Source: Magnetovibrio sp.
Lineage (GTDB): Bacteria > Pseudomonadota > Alphaproteobacteria > Rhodospirillales_A > JABHCV01
Direction of reading: 5' to 3'
Length of the DNA stretch: 54,984 bases
Assembly (NCBI GenBank): GCA_002717285.1
Contig: PBDF01000007.1
Coordinates: 156,604 to 211,587 of the forward strand
The notes under the pieces were generated by a model. The model ran no database searches. It was not told the DNA's origin and saw only the letters and a program-made list of their open reading frames with translations. Each line of letters opens with the position of its first letter. Position 1 is the stretch's first letter. The translations under genes were made by a program, and so were the position numbers. Positions 29,427-37,575 of this stretch are shown here, one piece after another.

Positions 29427-29678
29427 ATGTCGCCCGAAAAACAAACTCAAAATGTTCAAGACGTGTTTCTTAACAATATCAGAAAAAACAAAACACCCGT
29501 CACAGTCTTTTTAGTTAATGGTGTTAAATTGCAGGGTATTGTCACTTGGTTTGATATTTTTTCAATTCTATTACGCCGTGATGGGCACACTCAACTTGTC
29601 TACAAGCATGCAATCTCAACAATTATGCCATCAGAGCCTGTACAATTATTTGATCCCGAAACTGAAGAATCTGAATAA
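29427..29678 (+). CDS. hfq: RNA chaperone Hfq
   Basis: Hfq is the hexameric Sm-like protein that pairs small RNAs with mRNAs. The 83-residue protein has an Sm1 motif in [20 protein letters not shown] with [19 protein letters not shown]. The Sm2 motif is [17 protein letters not shown], with the usual YKHAIS. The C-terminal tail is short, as in most alphaproteobacteria. AGAAGGGGGG lies before the ATG. hflX follows 9 bases later, the common hfq-hflX pair. Confidence 0.98.
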   Translation: MSPEKQTQNVQDVFLNNIRKNKTPVTVFLVNGVKLQGIVTWFDIFSILLRRDGHTQLVYKHAISTIMPSEPVQLFDPETEESE

Positions 29679-29687
29679 CCAACGCAC

Positions 29688-31037
29688 TTGACCAATAAAA
29701 AAACAAGATCAAAGGTTGAAACACAAAATTTTGAAAATGGGGGGGATCTCTGTTTTGTGATCCATCCCAATTTCAAAACAATTAGAGCATCAGGTCGCAA
29801 CCCCAAGTCACAACTCGATGAAGTAGTTAATCTTGCACTTGCTATTGATGTTGATATCGTACGTGCTGAAGTTGTGAACCTGTGTCAAACGAGACCTTCC
29901 ATGTTGTTCGGCAAGGGAAAAGTTGAAAGCATAGGAAATACAATTGCTTCTAGAAATATTACCGTTGTGATCATAGATATAAATCTAACGCCAATTCAGC
30001 AACGTAACCTTGAGCGTGCTTGGAATTGTAAGGTCATTGACCGAACAGGCTTGATCTTAGAAATATTCGGTAGACGAGCAAAGACGCGCGAAGGTTGCCT
30101 ACAAGTGGACTTGGCGGCTTTAACGTATCAGCGTTCACGCCTAGTTAGAAGTTGGACCCACCTTGAAAGGCAACGCGGTGGCGCAGGATTTATGGGTGGA
30201 CCTGGTGAAACTCAAATTGAAACTGACCGTCGACAAATTGACCATCGTATCACCCGCTTACGTAAAGACTTAAAAGACGTTAAGCGAACACGTGAACTGC
30301 ATCGTAAATCTCGCAGAAAGATACCTTTTCCTATTGTTGCACTTATTGGCTACACCAATGCTGGAAAATCAACTCTTTTTAATCAGCTGACAGGTTCGTC
30401 AGTAAAAGCTAAAGACCAACTATTTGCAACATTAGATCCTACTATGCGTGCGCTTAAATTAGCTTCTGGACGTAAAGTCATTCTGTCTGACACAGTTGGT
30501 TTCATATCAAGTCTCCCTCACGAGTTGGTAACAGCTTTTCATGCCACACTTGAAGAAATAATTGAAGCCGATGTTATCATTCATGTTCGAGATGCTGCTC
30601 ATCCAAATTCACAAGAACAAAAAAAAGATGTCCTAAAAGTTATGACTAAATTGGGTTTAACAGACACACTACAATTTCCTCAAGAAAGCGGCAATGTGAC
30701 TAATGGTCAATTCCACATAGAAGTGCTCAACAAAATTGACAACCTTAGTAGTGAACAGCAAAATATATTGCGCAACAAAGCCAAGCGATCCAACACCAAA
30801 GTTATCCCCCTATCTGCCCTAAGTGGAGATGGATGTCAGGATCTAATCAACGGTATTGACGAATTACTTTCTAAATCAAAATCAATCTACCACATCAATT
30901 TGGCATCTAGCGATGGAGCCTCACTATCCTGGCTTTACAATAATGGTGAAGTGGTTGAACGCAGAGATTGTGAAGCAGAAATTCACCTCAAAGTCCTACT
31001 AGACACACCCAACTGGGCACGTTTTGAGAGGCGGTAA
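29688..31037 (+). CDS. hflX: GTPase HflX
   Basis: HflX is a ribosome-binding GTPase that splits 70S ribosomes, mainly under stress. The 449-residue protein has the glycine-rich N-terminal HflX domain (about 20-190), including FGKGKVESIG, GRRAKTREGCLQVDLAAL and GGAGFMGGPGETQIE. A coiled helical hairpin and a G domain follow, with P-loop GYTNAGKSTLFNQL, SDTVGFI and NKID. The start is a TTG at 29688, 9 bases after hfq. No better start is in frame. Confidence 0.96.
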   Translation: MTNKKTRSKVETQNFENGGDLCFVIHPNFKTIRASGRNPKSQLDEVVNLALAIDVDIVRAEVVNLCQTRPSMLFGKGKVESIGNTIASRNITVVIIDINLTPIQQRNLERAWNCKVIDRTGLILEIFGRRAKTREGCLQVDLAALTYQRSRLVRSWTHLERQRGGAGFMGGPGETQIETDRRQIDHRITRLRKDLKDVKRTRELHRKSRRKIPFPIVALIGYTNAGKSTLFNQLTGSSVKAKDQLFATLDPTMRALKLASGRKVILSDTVGFISSLPHELVTAFHATLEEIIEADVIIHVRDAAHPNSQEQKKDVLKVMTKLGLTDTLQFPQESGNVTNGQFHIEVLNKIDNLSSEQQNILRNKAKRSNTKVIPLSALSGDGCQDLINGIDELLSKSKSIYHINLASSDGASLSWLYNNGEVVERRDCEAEIHLKVLLDTPNWARFERR

Positions 31038-31040
31038 CCT

Positions 31041-31871
31041 GTGTTACCCATTGCCCAACAAGTAATAGAAATAATTCAAGAAGTATCAAGGAAGCTGGTA
31101 CTTCCGCGATTTCGTCAACTAAAGGAAAGTGAAATAAAAGAAAAATCTCCAGGTAATTTTGTTACTATCGTGGATCTTGAAGCTGAAGCTTTTCTCAAAA
31201 AAAAATTAATTAATCTTATCCCTGGCTCACTTTCAATTGGTGAAGAGGAAGTTGAGACCAAGCCCATGCTCCTCGAGCTTCTAAGAGAAGATAAACCTGT
31301 TTGGTTATTGGACCCTCTTGATGGCACGGGTAACTTTGCCTTTGGAAGAAAACCGTTTGCTATAATTGTCGCCTATTGTTTTGGCGGAGAAACTCTTATG
31401 GGTTGGGTGCATGATCCTTTAACTGGTGAAACTGTTTGGGCTGGTAAAGGGAAGGGCTGTTGGAAAGGGGACAAACGTTTGAGATTACCAAACACACCAG
31501 ATCTCAAGGATATGACCGGATCCTTAGGTAAAAGATATGCTAAACGTATTAAAAAATTTGAAGGCAGCCCTCAAAACATTAGGCGTTTAGGTTGCGTTGG
31601 CAAGGACTACATAGATTTGGTACTTGGAAACCTAAATTTTGCAAGATATTCCTTTTATTTAAAGCCTTGGGACCATGCTGCGGGAGTATTACTTCATACA
31701 GAGGCAGGGGGCCATAACCACCTCTTTAAAGCAGATAGATCCTACTATCCAGCACTTATGCCAGAAGAGGCCATTGCAAATAATGAGGTCATGTTGTTAG
31801 CACCAGATATGCATACTATCAAATCAATTGCGGACTTGTTGAATGAAAAAATAGACTCTAAGACGAAATAA
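31041..31871 (+). CDS. inositol monophosphatase family protein
   Basis: The 276-residue protein has the metal-dependent sugar phosphatase fold. GEEE (about 72-75) and the motif WLLDPLDGTGNFAFGR supply the first metal ligands. PWDHAAGVLLHTEAGG gives the second. The family includes inositol-1-phosphatase, histidinol phosphatase and CysQ, and the exact substrate cannot be told. DPLDGT replaces the usual DPIDGT. It begins at GTG 31041, 3 bases after hflX, so it is part of the same transcript. Confidence 0.9.
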   Translation: MLPIAQQVIEIIQEVSRKLVLPRFRQLKESEIKEKSPGNFVTIVDLEAEAFLKKKLINLIPGSLSIGEEEVETKPMLLELLREDKPVWLLDPLDGTGNFAFGRKPFAIIVAYCFGGETLMGWVHDPLTGETVWAGKGKGCWKGDKRLRLPNTPDLKDMTGSLGKRYAKRIKKFEGSPQNIRRLGCVGKDYIDLVLGNLNFARYSFYLKPWDHAAGVLLHTEAGGHNHLFKADRSYYPALMPEEAIANNEVMLLAPDMHTIKSIADLLNEKIDSKTK

Positions 31872-31918
31872 CCATTCTTGTGCACCCAAAATAAAAAATA
31901 TTTTAAGAAGGAAAAAAA

Positions 31919-32791
31919 ATGACACCAAAAAGACTCGCATTTATTGGACTTGGAACCATGGGATATCCGATGGCAGGACACCTTGCCAAAGCAGGACACG
32001 ATGTAACCGTATACAATCGAACAAATGATAAAGCGATCGTCTGGTTAAACGAATTTGATGGTAATCTAGCTTCAACACCAGCTAAAGCCTCAAAAGGTTG
32101 TGATATCGTCTTCGCATGTGTTGGCAATGATGATGATTTGCGGAGTGTTGTTTTTGGTGATGACGGCATTTTAAATGGTATGGACGAAGGGGCAATCTTT
32201 ATTGATCATACAACTGCTTCTGCTGACATAGCTCGTGAGATTTTTTCAGTTGCACAAAGTAAGAAAAAAAAATTTCTGGATGGTCCTGTTTCTGGTGGGC
32301 AGGCTGGTGCGGAAAACGGAGCACTAACAATTATGCTTGGCGGAGAGAGAGAGACATTCAATATTTGCAAACCCATCCTTCAATCCTATGGAAAAGCGGT
32401 TACTCTTATGGGTGGCGCAGGGGCGGGTCAATTGACTAAGATGGTCAATCAGATTTGTGTAGCGGGGCTAGTCCAGGGTCTTTCAGAGGGCCTTAACTTT
32501 GCTGAAAAAGCAGGACTTGATGCAAAGTTGGTAGTTGATGTCATCTCCCAGGGAGCAGCACAATCTTGGCAGATGGACAACCGAGGTTACACCATGATTG
32601 ATGACAAATTCGATTTTGGTTTTGCAGTTGACTGGATGCGAAAAGATCTGAAAATCTGCATCAATGAGTCAGAAAACAACAAGGCCAAAATACCTATCAC
32701 CAAAATAGTTGCTGGCTATTATGATCAAGTCAAAAAAAAAGGAGGAAATCGCTGGGATACATCCAGTTTGATTCGCCTACTGAGGGACTAG
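31919..32791 (+). CDS. NAD(P)-dependent 3-hydroxyisobutyrate dehydrogenase-like oxidoreductase
   Basis: The 290-residue beta-hydroxyacid dehydrogenase has a Rossmann start IGLGTMGYPMAGHLAKAGHD. DGPVSGGQAGAENGALTIM is the substrate loop and GQLTKMVNQICVAG contains the catalytic lysine. The C-terminal helical domain has WMRKDLKI. Family members act on 3-hydroxyisobutyrate, tartronate semialdehyde or succinic semialdehyde. GYPMAGHL and the general layout fit the MmsB/GarR group. AGAAGGA precedes the ATG. It converges on yaiI. Confidence 0.9.
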   Translation: MTPKRLAFIGLGTMGYPMAGHLAKAGHDVTVYNRTNDKAIVWLNEFDGNLASTPAKASKGCDIVFACVGNDDDLRSVVFGDDGILNGMDEGAIFIDHTTASADIAREIFSVAQSKKKKFLDGPVSGGQAGAENGALTIMLGGERETFNICKPILQSYGKAVTLMGGAGAGQLTKMVNQICVAGLVQGLSEGLNFAEKAGLDAKLVVDVISQGAAQSWQMDNRGYTMIDDKFDFGFAVDWMRKDLKICINESENNKAKIPITKIVAGYYDQVKKKGGNRWDTSSLIRLLRD

Positions 32792-32817
32792 CGACAAAAC
32801 ACTTATAAAGTTCTCTC

Positions 32818-33282
32818 TCAAGTGCGGGCTTGGATTATTTTTTCCAAAGATTGCAAAAATCTTGACCTATCCCTCTTAGAAAAAGGTGCAGGGCCACCTG
32901 TAATTTCTCCAATTTCACGTAGCCCAACCATCAAATTACGTGTTGCAAGCGCTGAACCAATAGAATTGTCAGTAAAAGCATAGCCATTTGGTCGAATTGC
33001 TTTAGCCCCTTTTTTTAGGCACTGATCTGCCAAAGGAATATCATTTGTAACGACAATGTCCCCCTCTTGAATTTTTTGTAGAATCCATTCATCAGCGGCA
33101 TCTGATCCCTGCGATACAACTACTATTGATACCAGAGGACTGGGGTAGGGACGAATACCACCATCGCTAACAAAAATTATCTTCAGGCAATGTCTTGCAC
33201 CAATCCTCAAAATTTCACTTTTTACAGGACAGGAGTCAGCATCAACAAAAATTTCAGGTAAGTATATTTTATTTTTTTTGAT
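32818..33282 (-). CDS. YaiI/YqxD family protein (DUF188), with a probable non-canonical start
   Basis: The visible protein matches the YaiI/YqxD (DUF188) family of PIN-like fold, whose function is unknown. Motifs are GDIVVTNDIPLADQCLKKGA, RPNGYAFTDNSIG and the C-terminal GGPAPFSKRDRSRFLQSLEK. The first ordinary start (TTG at 33210) would cut off the family's N-terminal strand. In frame upstream the sequence encodes EIFVDADSCPVKSEI, the conserved beginning, with no ATG, GTG or TTG. An ATC at 33282 lies 7 bases after GGAG (33293-33290) at the end of mazG. It would give a 154-residue protein starting MKKNKIYLPE. The exact start is inferred. Confidence 0.85.
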   Translation of the reverse strand: MKKNKIYLPEIFVDADSCPVKSEILRIGARHCLKIIFVSDGGIRPYPSPLVSIVVVSQGSDAADEWILQKIQEGDIVVTNDIPLADQCLKKGAKAIRPNGYAFTDNSIGSALATRNLMVGLREIGEITGGPAPFSKRDRSRFLQSLEKIIQART

Positions 33283-33283
33283 A

Positions 33284-34093
33284 TCAGGTCTCCAATTTGA
33301 CCTTATGCCATAGAACTTCTAGTTCATGAAGATCGCAGTTCTCAGGGGCTTTACCATCTTTGGCCAGCAATGCTTCCACACCCTTAAAACGACGCTCAAA
33401 CTTAGCATTACCATGGCGAAGGGCTGTTTCTGGATCTAGGTCAAGCTTTCTTGCTAAGTTCACACAAGTAAAGAGTAGGTCTCCCAGTTCGTCCATTTGC
33501 TTTTCCAAATCTACTTTTGTTTTTAACTCAATGTTCATTTCTTTAATTTCTTCATCAAATTTTTTCAAAACGTCCTTGGCATCACTCCAATCGAAACCCA
33601 CTCGAGCCGCACGTTTTTGAAGCTTTAAAGCACGTGTAAGCGCTGGTAGGCTTTTTGTAACACCGTCAAGCGCACTGTAAGCTATATTAGGGTGATTATT
33701 CTTTTTCTTTCGCTCAAGGTCCTTAGAATCTTCCCAAGACGCTAATTGTGCATCCGAAGTTTTGATTACAGCATTTCCAAATACATGAGGATGACGTCTA
33801 ATGAGTTTGTCACAAATAGCCTGTACTACATCATAAAATGAAAAAAGCGAGTTTTCTTCTGCAATGCGTGCGTGAAAGATGACTTGAAGTAGTAAATCAC
33901 CTAATTCATCAACTAATGCTAACATGTCTTTTTGTTCAATAGCCTCAACAACTTCATATGCTTCTTCTATTGTATTAGATGCTATGGTTTCGAAGGTTTG
34001 TTCAACATCCCACGGACAGCCTTTTGTCGGATGTCGGAGTAGGGCCATAATTTCAATTAGATTTTCTATATTTCGATTTGGCTTGGATTTCAT
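33284..34093 (-). CDS. mazG: nucleoside triphosphate pyrophosphohydrolase MazG
   Basis: MazG hydrolyses nucleoside triphosphates to monophosphates and pyrophosphate, and so removes aberrant nucleotides. The 269-residue protein has two MazG repeats. The first contains LRHPTKGCPWDVEQTF, TIEEAYEVVEAIE and DELGDLLLQVIFHARIAEE. The second contains FDEEIKEMNIELK and DELGDLLFTCVNLARKL. The acidic EExxE and ExxD pairs that hold magnesium are present. Its last codons supply the probable ribosome-binding site of yaiI downstream. Confidence 0.96.
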   Translation of the reverse strand: MKSKPNRNIENLIEIMALLRHPTKGCPWDVEQTFETIASNTIEEAYEVVEAIEQKDMLALVDELGDLLLQVIFHARIAEENSLFSFYDVVQAICDKLIRRHPHVFGNAVIKTSDAQLASWEDSKDLERKKKNNHPNIAYSALDGVTKSLPALTRALKLQKRAARVGFDWSDAKDVLKKFDEEIKEMNIELKTKVDLEKQMDELGDLLFTCVNLARKLDLDPETALRHGNAKFERRFKGVEALLAKDGKAPENCDLHELEVLWHKVKLET

Positions 34094-34433
34094 TTGTTCC
34101 TCAATAAAAATTTATTGTTGAAAATATTATCTATTTCAAATCAATTGAAATAGAAGATAATTTGTCAAATAAGATGATGATATGAAAGTTCGCTACGTCA
34201 CCACCTAAGATCAGCATAAATGTTAAAGAAGGGAGTAAACTATTTATACACCCACAATATTGTTTAGTAATCGCATAATGTATATTATGGAAAATTAAAT
34301 AAATACATAATTAATCAATAATTTAATGAACTTTTTAAATATTTTAAATTAAAAAACTTTATAGTAAATTTACAGCGTAATGTTTCTGATGCTCGCTATC
34401 AGTTAAAAAATTGAAAGTAAATTTATGGTAAAA
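34094..34433. other. AT-rich intergenic region upstream of mazG
   Basis: These 340 bases hold no credible ORF. CTATTTCAA (34131-34139) and TTGAAATAG (34145-34153) form a perfect 9-bp hairpin with a 5-base loop, 38 bases upstream of the mazG start. CAATAAA/TTTATTG (34102-34117) makes a second, tighter palindrome next to the mazG ATG. The hairpin lacks a clear T-run on either strand, so it may be an operator or a leader structure. The rest is simple A/T sequence. Confidence 0.45.
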
Positions 34434-35207
34434 CTAAGCCTCTAAGATCATACCATCAAAGGCAGGTTCAACATTTTTTGGCAATTTATTTTTTAGTTCT
34501 TCATAGTCAAAGCTTGACCCCATATGTGTCAAAACCCCTCGCCTAACACGTGCACGTTGCATCCAATCTAACGCCTTATCTACGTGAGCGTGTGTTGGAT
34601 GAGGACGATCTATTAAGGTGCCTATAATCCAAGTATCAATGCCATCAAGAATTTTAAAAGCTTCTTCCGGCATTTCTACAACGTCAGTTGAATAAGCAAT
34701 TGAGCCAAACCGAAATCCCATGCTTTTACAATAACCATGATCCTGGACAAAAACATTTATGTCTACATCACCAATAGTTAGCTTATCGCCATTTTTTAAA
34801 GTATGGGGATTAAGCGTAGGCTTATAATGCATTTTTACATCTACAGCTAATGGTTCTAAAACGTAGTTAAATCGGTGCCTAATACAAGCAACCGTTTCTG
34901 CATCAGCGTACATGTCAATTGCAGTATTCATGGAACGGTTAATCTGGCGTAAATCGTCAATACCATGCAGATGATCAGCGTGATAATGAGTATAGAGGAC
35001 AGCATCTAGACGATTGACATTTGCGTTTAACAATTGCTGCCTCAGATCTGGCGAAGTATCAACTAAGATGCATGTGCTTTTATTTTCTACTAGAATTGAT
35101 GACCTGAGACGGCTATTTTTAGGGTTTTTAGAGTCAATTCTGCCCCAACCAAGGCCAACAGCTGGAGTTCCAGTAGCTCCTCCACAACCTAGGATAGTTA
35201 CTTTCAT
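34434..35207 (-). CDS. MBL-fold metallohydrolase (PhnP-like)
   Basis: The 257-residue protein is a metallo-beta-lactamase-fold hydrolase. It has the N-terminal ILGCGGATGTPAVG and the metal motif YTHYHADHLHGIDDL (HxHxDH). Further ligands lie in VFVQDHGY and GVLTHMGSSFDYEEL. This subgroup resembles PhnP, a cyclic phosphodiesterase, but no phn genes are nearby, so the substrate is open. It overlaps the tatD stop by 4 bases. The tatD-MBL pair after metG is frequent in alphaproteobacteria. Confidence 0.92.
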   Translation of the reverse strand: MKVTILGCGGATGTPAVGLGWGRIDSKNPKNSRLRSSILVENKSTCILVDTSPDLRQQLLNANVNRLDAVLYTHYHADHLHGIDDLRQINRSMNTAIDMYADAETVACIRHRFNYVLEPLAVDVKMHYKPTLNPHTLKNGDKLTIGDVDINVFVQDHGYCKSMGFRFGSIAYSTDVVEMPEEAFKILDGIDTWIIGTLIDRPHPTHAHVDKALDWMQRARVRRGVLTHMGSSFDYEELKNKLPKNVEPAFDGMILEA

Positions 35208-35983
35208 TTGGCTTTAGCCTCATTAAAAAGAGTAAAAAAATTGTCTGTTGTCACATCAGCTATCTCTTCAATTGACAAGCCTTTTATCTCTGCAACTTTT
35301 TCAGCTGTATATCGGGTAAAAGCAGGTTCATTAACCTTCCCTCGCATTGGTACTGGGGCTAAAAAAGGTGAGTCAGTCTCAACAAGCAACCTGCTAAGCG
35401 GCGTTTCTCTAACTATATCACGTAAATCATCAGCTTTTTTGAAAGTGACAATTCCGGAGATAGATAAATAAAGGCCCAAACTTATTGCTGTCTCAGCTAG
35501 TGCACGTGAGCTTGAAAAACAATGTAATAAACCGCGAAACTCACCTTTTGAAGTTTCCTCTTTTAATATCCTAGCCATGGCATCATCCGCATTTCGGGTA
35601 TGAATAACTAGAGGGAGTCCTGACACTCGAGAAGCCTCTATATGAGACCTAAATTGTCGTTCCTGAACCTCCGTTGGGCTTTTATTGTAATAAAAATCAA
35701 GGCCTGTCTCTCCAAAACCAATCACTTTGTTATGCTCAGCTAAGCGAATAAGCTCTTTTGGATCCACTTCTGGCTCATTTTCAGCATTATGTGGATGGAT
35801 ACCCACAGTACAAAATACATTATCATAACGACGTGCAATATTTAGCACTTGATCAAATCTTGTTATGTGGGTGCAAATGGATAGCATGTGTTTTACCCCA
35901 GCCTTATCTGCTCGGGCTATTACACCATCCATATCATCAGTAAACTCAGGATAATCGAGATGGCAGTGACTATCAACAAACAT
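35204..35983 (-). CDS. tatD: TatD family metal-dependent hydrolase
   Basis: TatD-type enzymes are metal-dependent nucleases. The 259-residue barrel has MFVDSHCHLDYPEF with the first two histidine ligands. GFGETGLDFYYNKSP, LVIHTRNADD and LLVETDSPFLAPVP complete the metal site. It follows metG, as YcfH does in many bacteria. The family covers several paralogues (TatD, YcfH, YjjV). The position after metG favours the YcfH type. Confidence 0.94.
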   Translation of the reverse strand: MFVDSHCHLDYPEFTDDMDGVIARADKAGVKHMLSICTHITRFDQVLNIARRYDNVFCTVGIHPHNAENEPEVDPKELIRLAEHNKVIGFGETGLDFYYNKSPTEVQERQFRSHIEASRVSGLPLVIHTRNADDAMARILKEETSKGEFRGLLHCFSSSRALAETAISLGLYLSISGIVTFKKADDLRDIVRETPLSRLLVETDSPFLAPVPMRGKVNEPAFTRYTAEKVAEIKGLSIEEIADVTTDNFFTLFNEAKAK

Positions 35984-36017
35984 CTATTAATTCCAATAGT
36001 TGCATAAGCCTATTTTT

Positions 36018-37553
36018 TTAATCCGCAATAAAACGAGGGAACAATCCCTTCGGTTTTGGTAAAACAGTTCCTGGCTTCAAGTAAAAATCTTTACCCAAAT
36101 GTGCAAATGAACGATGATCATTACTCACAGCTAGTTGTTCTAACATAAGAGACATTGTATCAGGCATAAAAGGTTGTAAGACTAGCGCAATGCGTCGAAT
36201 GGACTCACTTAGCACGTACAAGACAGTTCCCATACGACTTGGATCACTTTTTTTAAGATTCCAAGGAGCCTGAAAATCCACATAACTATTGGCTGCTCGA
36301 ACGACGGTCCAAATAATTTCTAGGGCCTCGTGAAATTGTTGACTATCAAAAGCGTAACGCAATTTTTTAATGATTTCCTCTGCTTGTCTCAAAAGTGCAA
36401 TATCCTCAGTCGTGAATTTCCCATGATGAGGAACTAAACCACCGCAGTTATTAGCAACCATTGAAAGTACTCGCTGTGCCAAATTTCCAAGGTCATTAGC
36501 TAATTCACCGTTCATACGGTTTACCATAGCTTTATGAGAAAAATCCCCATCGTTGCCAAACGGAACCTCCCGTAAAAGAAAGTAACGAACTTGATCGAGG
36601 CCGTAGCGATCGACTAGATCAACTGGATCAATGACGTTACCGAGAGATTTAGAAATTTTTTCACCCTCATTAGTCCACCAACCATGTGCAAATACACGTT
36701 TAGGCGTTTCGAGCCCCGCTGCAAGCAAAAAAGCAGGCCAATAAACCGCATGAAAACGAAGAATATCTTTTCCAACCATGTGCAGATCACAAGGCCAATA
36801 GGTGGCGTACTCGCTTCCATTTATTTTGGGATAACCAACCCCCGTAATATAATTAGTTAGAGCATCGAGCCATACATACATGATATGTTTATCATCATCG
36901 GGGACTGGCACACCCCAATTGAAGGTTGTCCGTGAGATAGATAAATCTCTGAGACCTCCTTTTACGAAACTTAAAACCTCATTGCGGCGAGATTGTGGAG
37001 CTATAAAATTTGGGTTTTCATCGTAAAATTTCAGTAATTTATCACCCCATTCAGAAAGTTTGAAAAAATAACTTGGTTCCTCTACCCACTCAACCTCCGC
37101 ACCAGTAGGGGCTACCTTCTTTCCACCTGGTCCATCAATCAGCTCGCTTTCACCATAAAAAGCTTCATCTCGAACAGCATACCAGCCTGAATAGCTATCA
37201 AGATAAATCTCACCTCTATTGAAAAGCTTTTGCCACAAATCTTGAACAGACTTTTTGTGACGCATTTCTGTTGTTCGTATAAAATCATCGTGAGAAAAAT
37301 TCATTATTGTCGCCAGATCACGAAAATTTTTGGATACCTTGTCTGTGAATACCTGTGGATCAACACCAGCCATGTGCGCAGATTTTTCGACTTTTTGACC
37401 ATGCTCATCTGTTCCTGTTAGAAATTTTACGTCAAAACCATCAAGCCGCTTAAAGCGAGCGAGCACATCACAGGCCAAAGTCGTGTATGCGTGCCCTATG
37501 TGCGGGGCATCATTGACATAATAAATAGGCGTAGTTACGTAGTAAGGTTTAAT
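36018..37553 (-). CDS. metG: methionyl-tRNA synthetase, with a probable ATT start
   Basis: MetG charges tRNA-Met. The KMSKS loop reads EKISKSLGNVIDP. The insert lacks the zinc cysteine knuckle (GWYAVRDEAFYGESEL), as in other zinc-free MetG enzymes. Ordinary starts lie only inside the gene: TTG 37478 would remove the essential HIGH motif. The in-frame upstream sequence encodes KPYYVTTPIYYVNDAPHIGH, the canonical N-terminus, with HIGH at residues 18-21. No ATG, GTG or TTG precedes it. ATT at 37553 lies 8 bases after GGAG and gives a 511-residue protein of normal size. The start codon is inferred. The 22-base gap to holB suggests co-transcription. Confidence 0.95.
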   Translation of the reverse strand: MKPYYVTTPIYYVNDAPHIGHAYTTLACDVLARFKRLDGFDVKFLTGTDEHGQKVEKSAHMAGVDPQVFTDKVSKNFRDLATIMNFSHDDFIRTTEMRHKKSVQDLWQKLFNRGEIYLDSYSGWYAVRDEAFYGESELIDGPGGKKVAPTGAEVEWVEEPSYFFKLSEWGDKLLKFYDENPNFIAPQSRRNEVLSFVKGGLRDLSISRTTFNWGVPVPDDDKHIMYVWLDALTNYITGVGYPKINGSEYATYWPCDLHMVGKDILRFHAVYWPAFLLAAGLETPKRVFAHGWWTNEGEKISKSLGNVIDPVDLVDRYGLDQVRYFLLREVPFGNDGDFSHKAMVNRMNGELANDLGNLAQRVLSMVANNCGGLVPHHGKFTTEDIALLRQAEEIIKKLRYAFDSQQFHEALEIIWTVVRAANSYVDFQAPWNLKKSDPSRMGTVLYVLSESIRRIALVLQPFMPDTMSLMLEQLAVSNDHRSFAHLGKDFYLKPGTVLPKPKGLFPRFIAD

Positions 37554-37575
37554 AGAACGTACTCCACAGAAAATT

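Noticed and set aside
36018..37478. metG as an N-terminally truncated pseudogene
   Set aside because: The missing HIGH segment is encoded in frame just upstream, with a ribosome-binding site and an ATT codon, so the gene is most likely intact.
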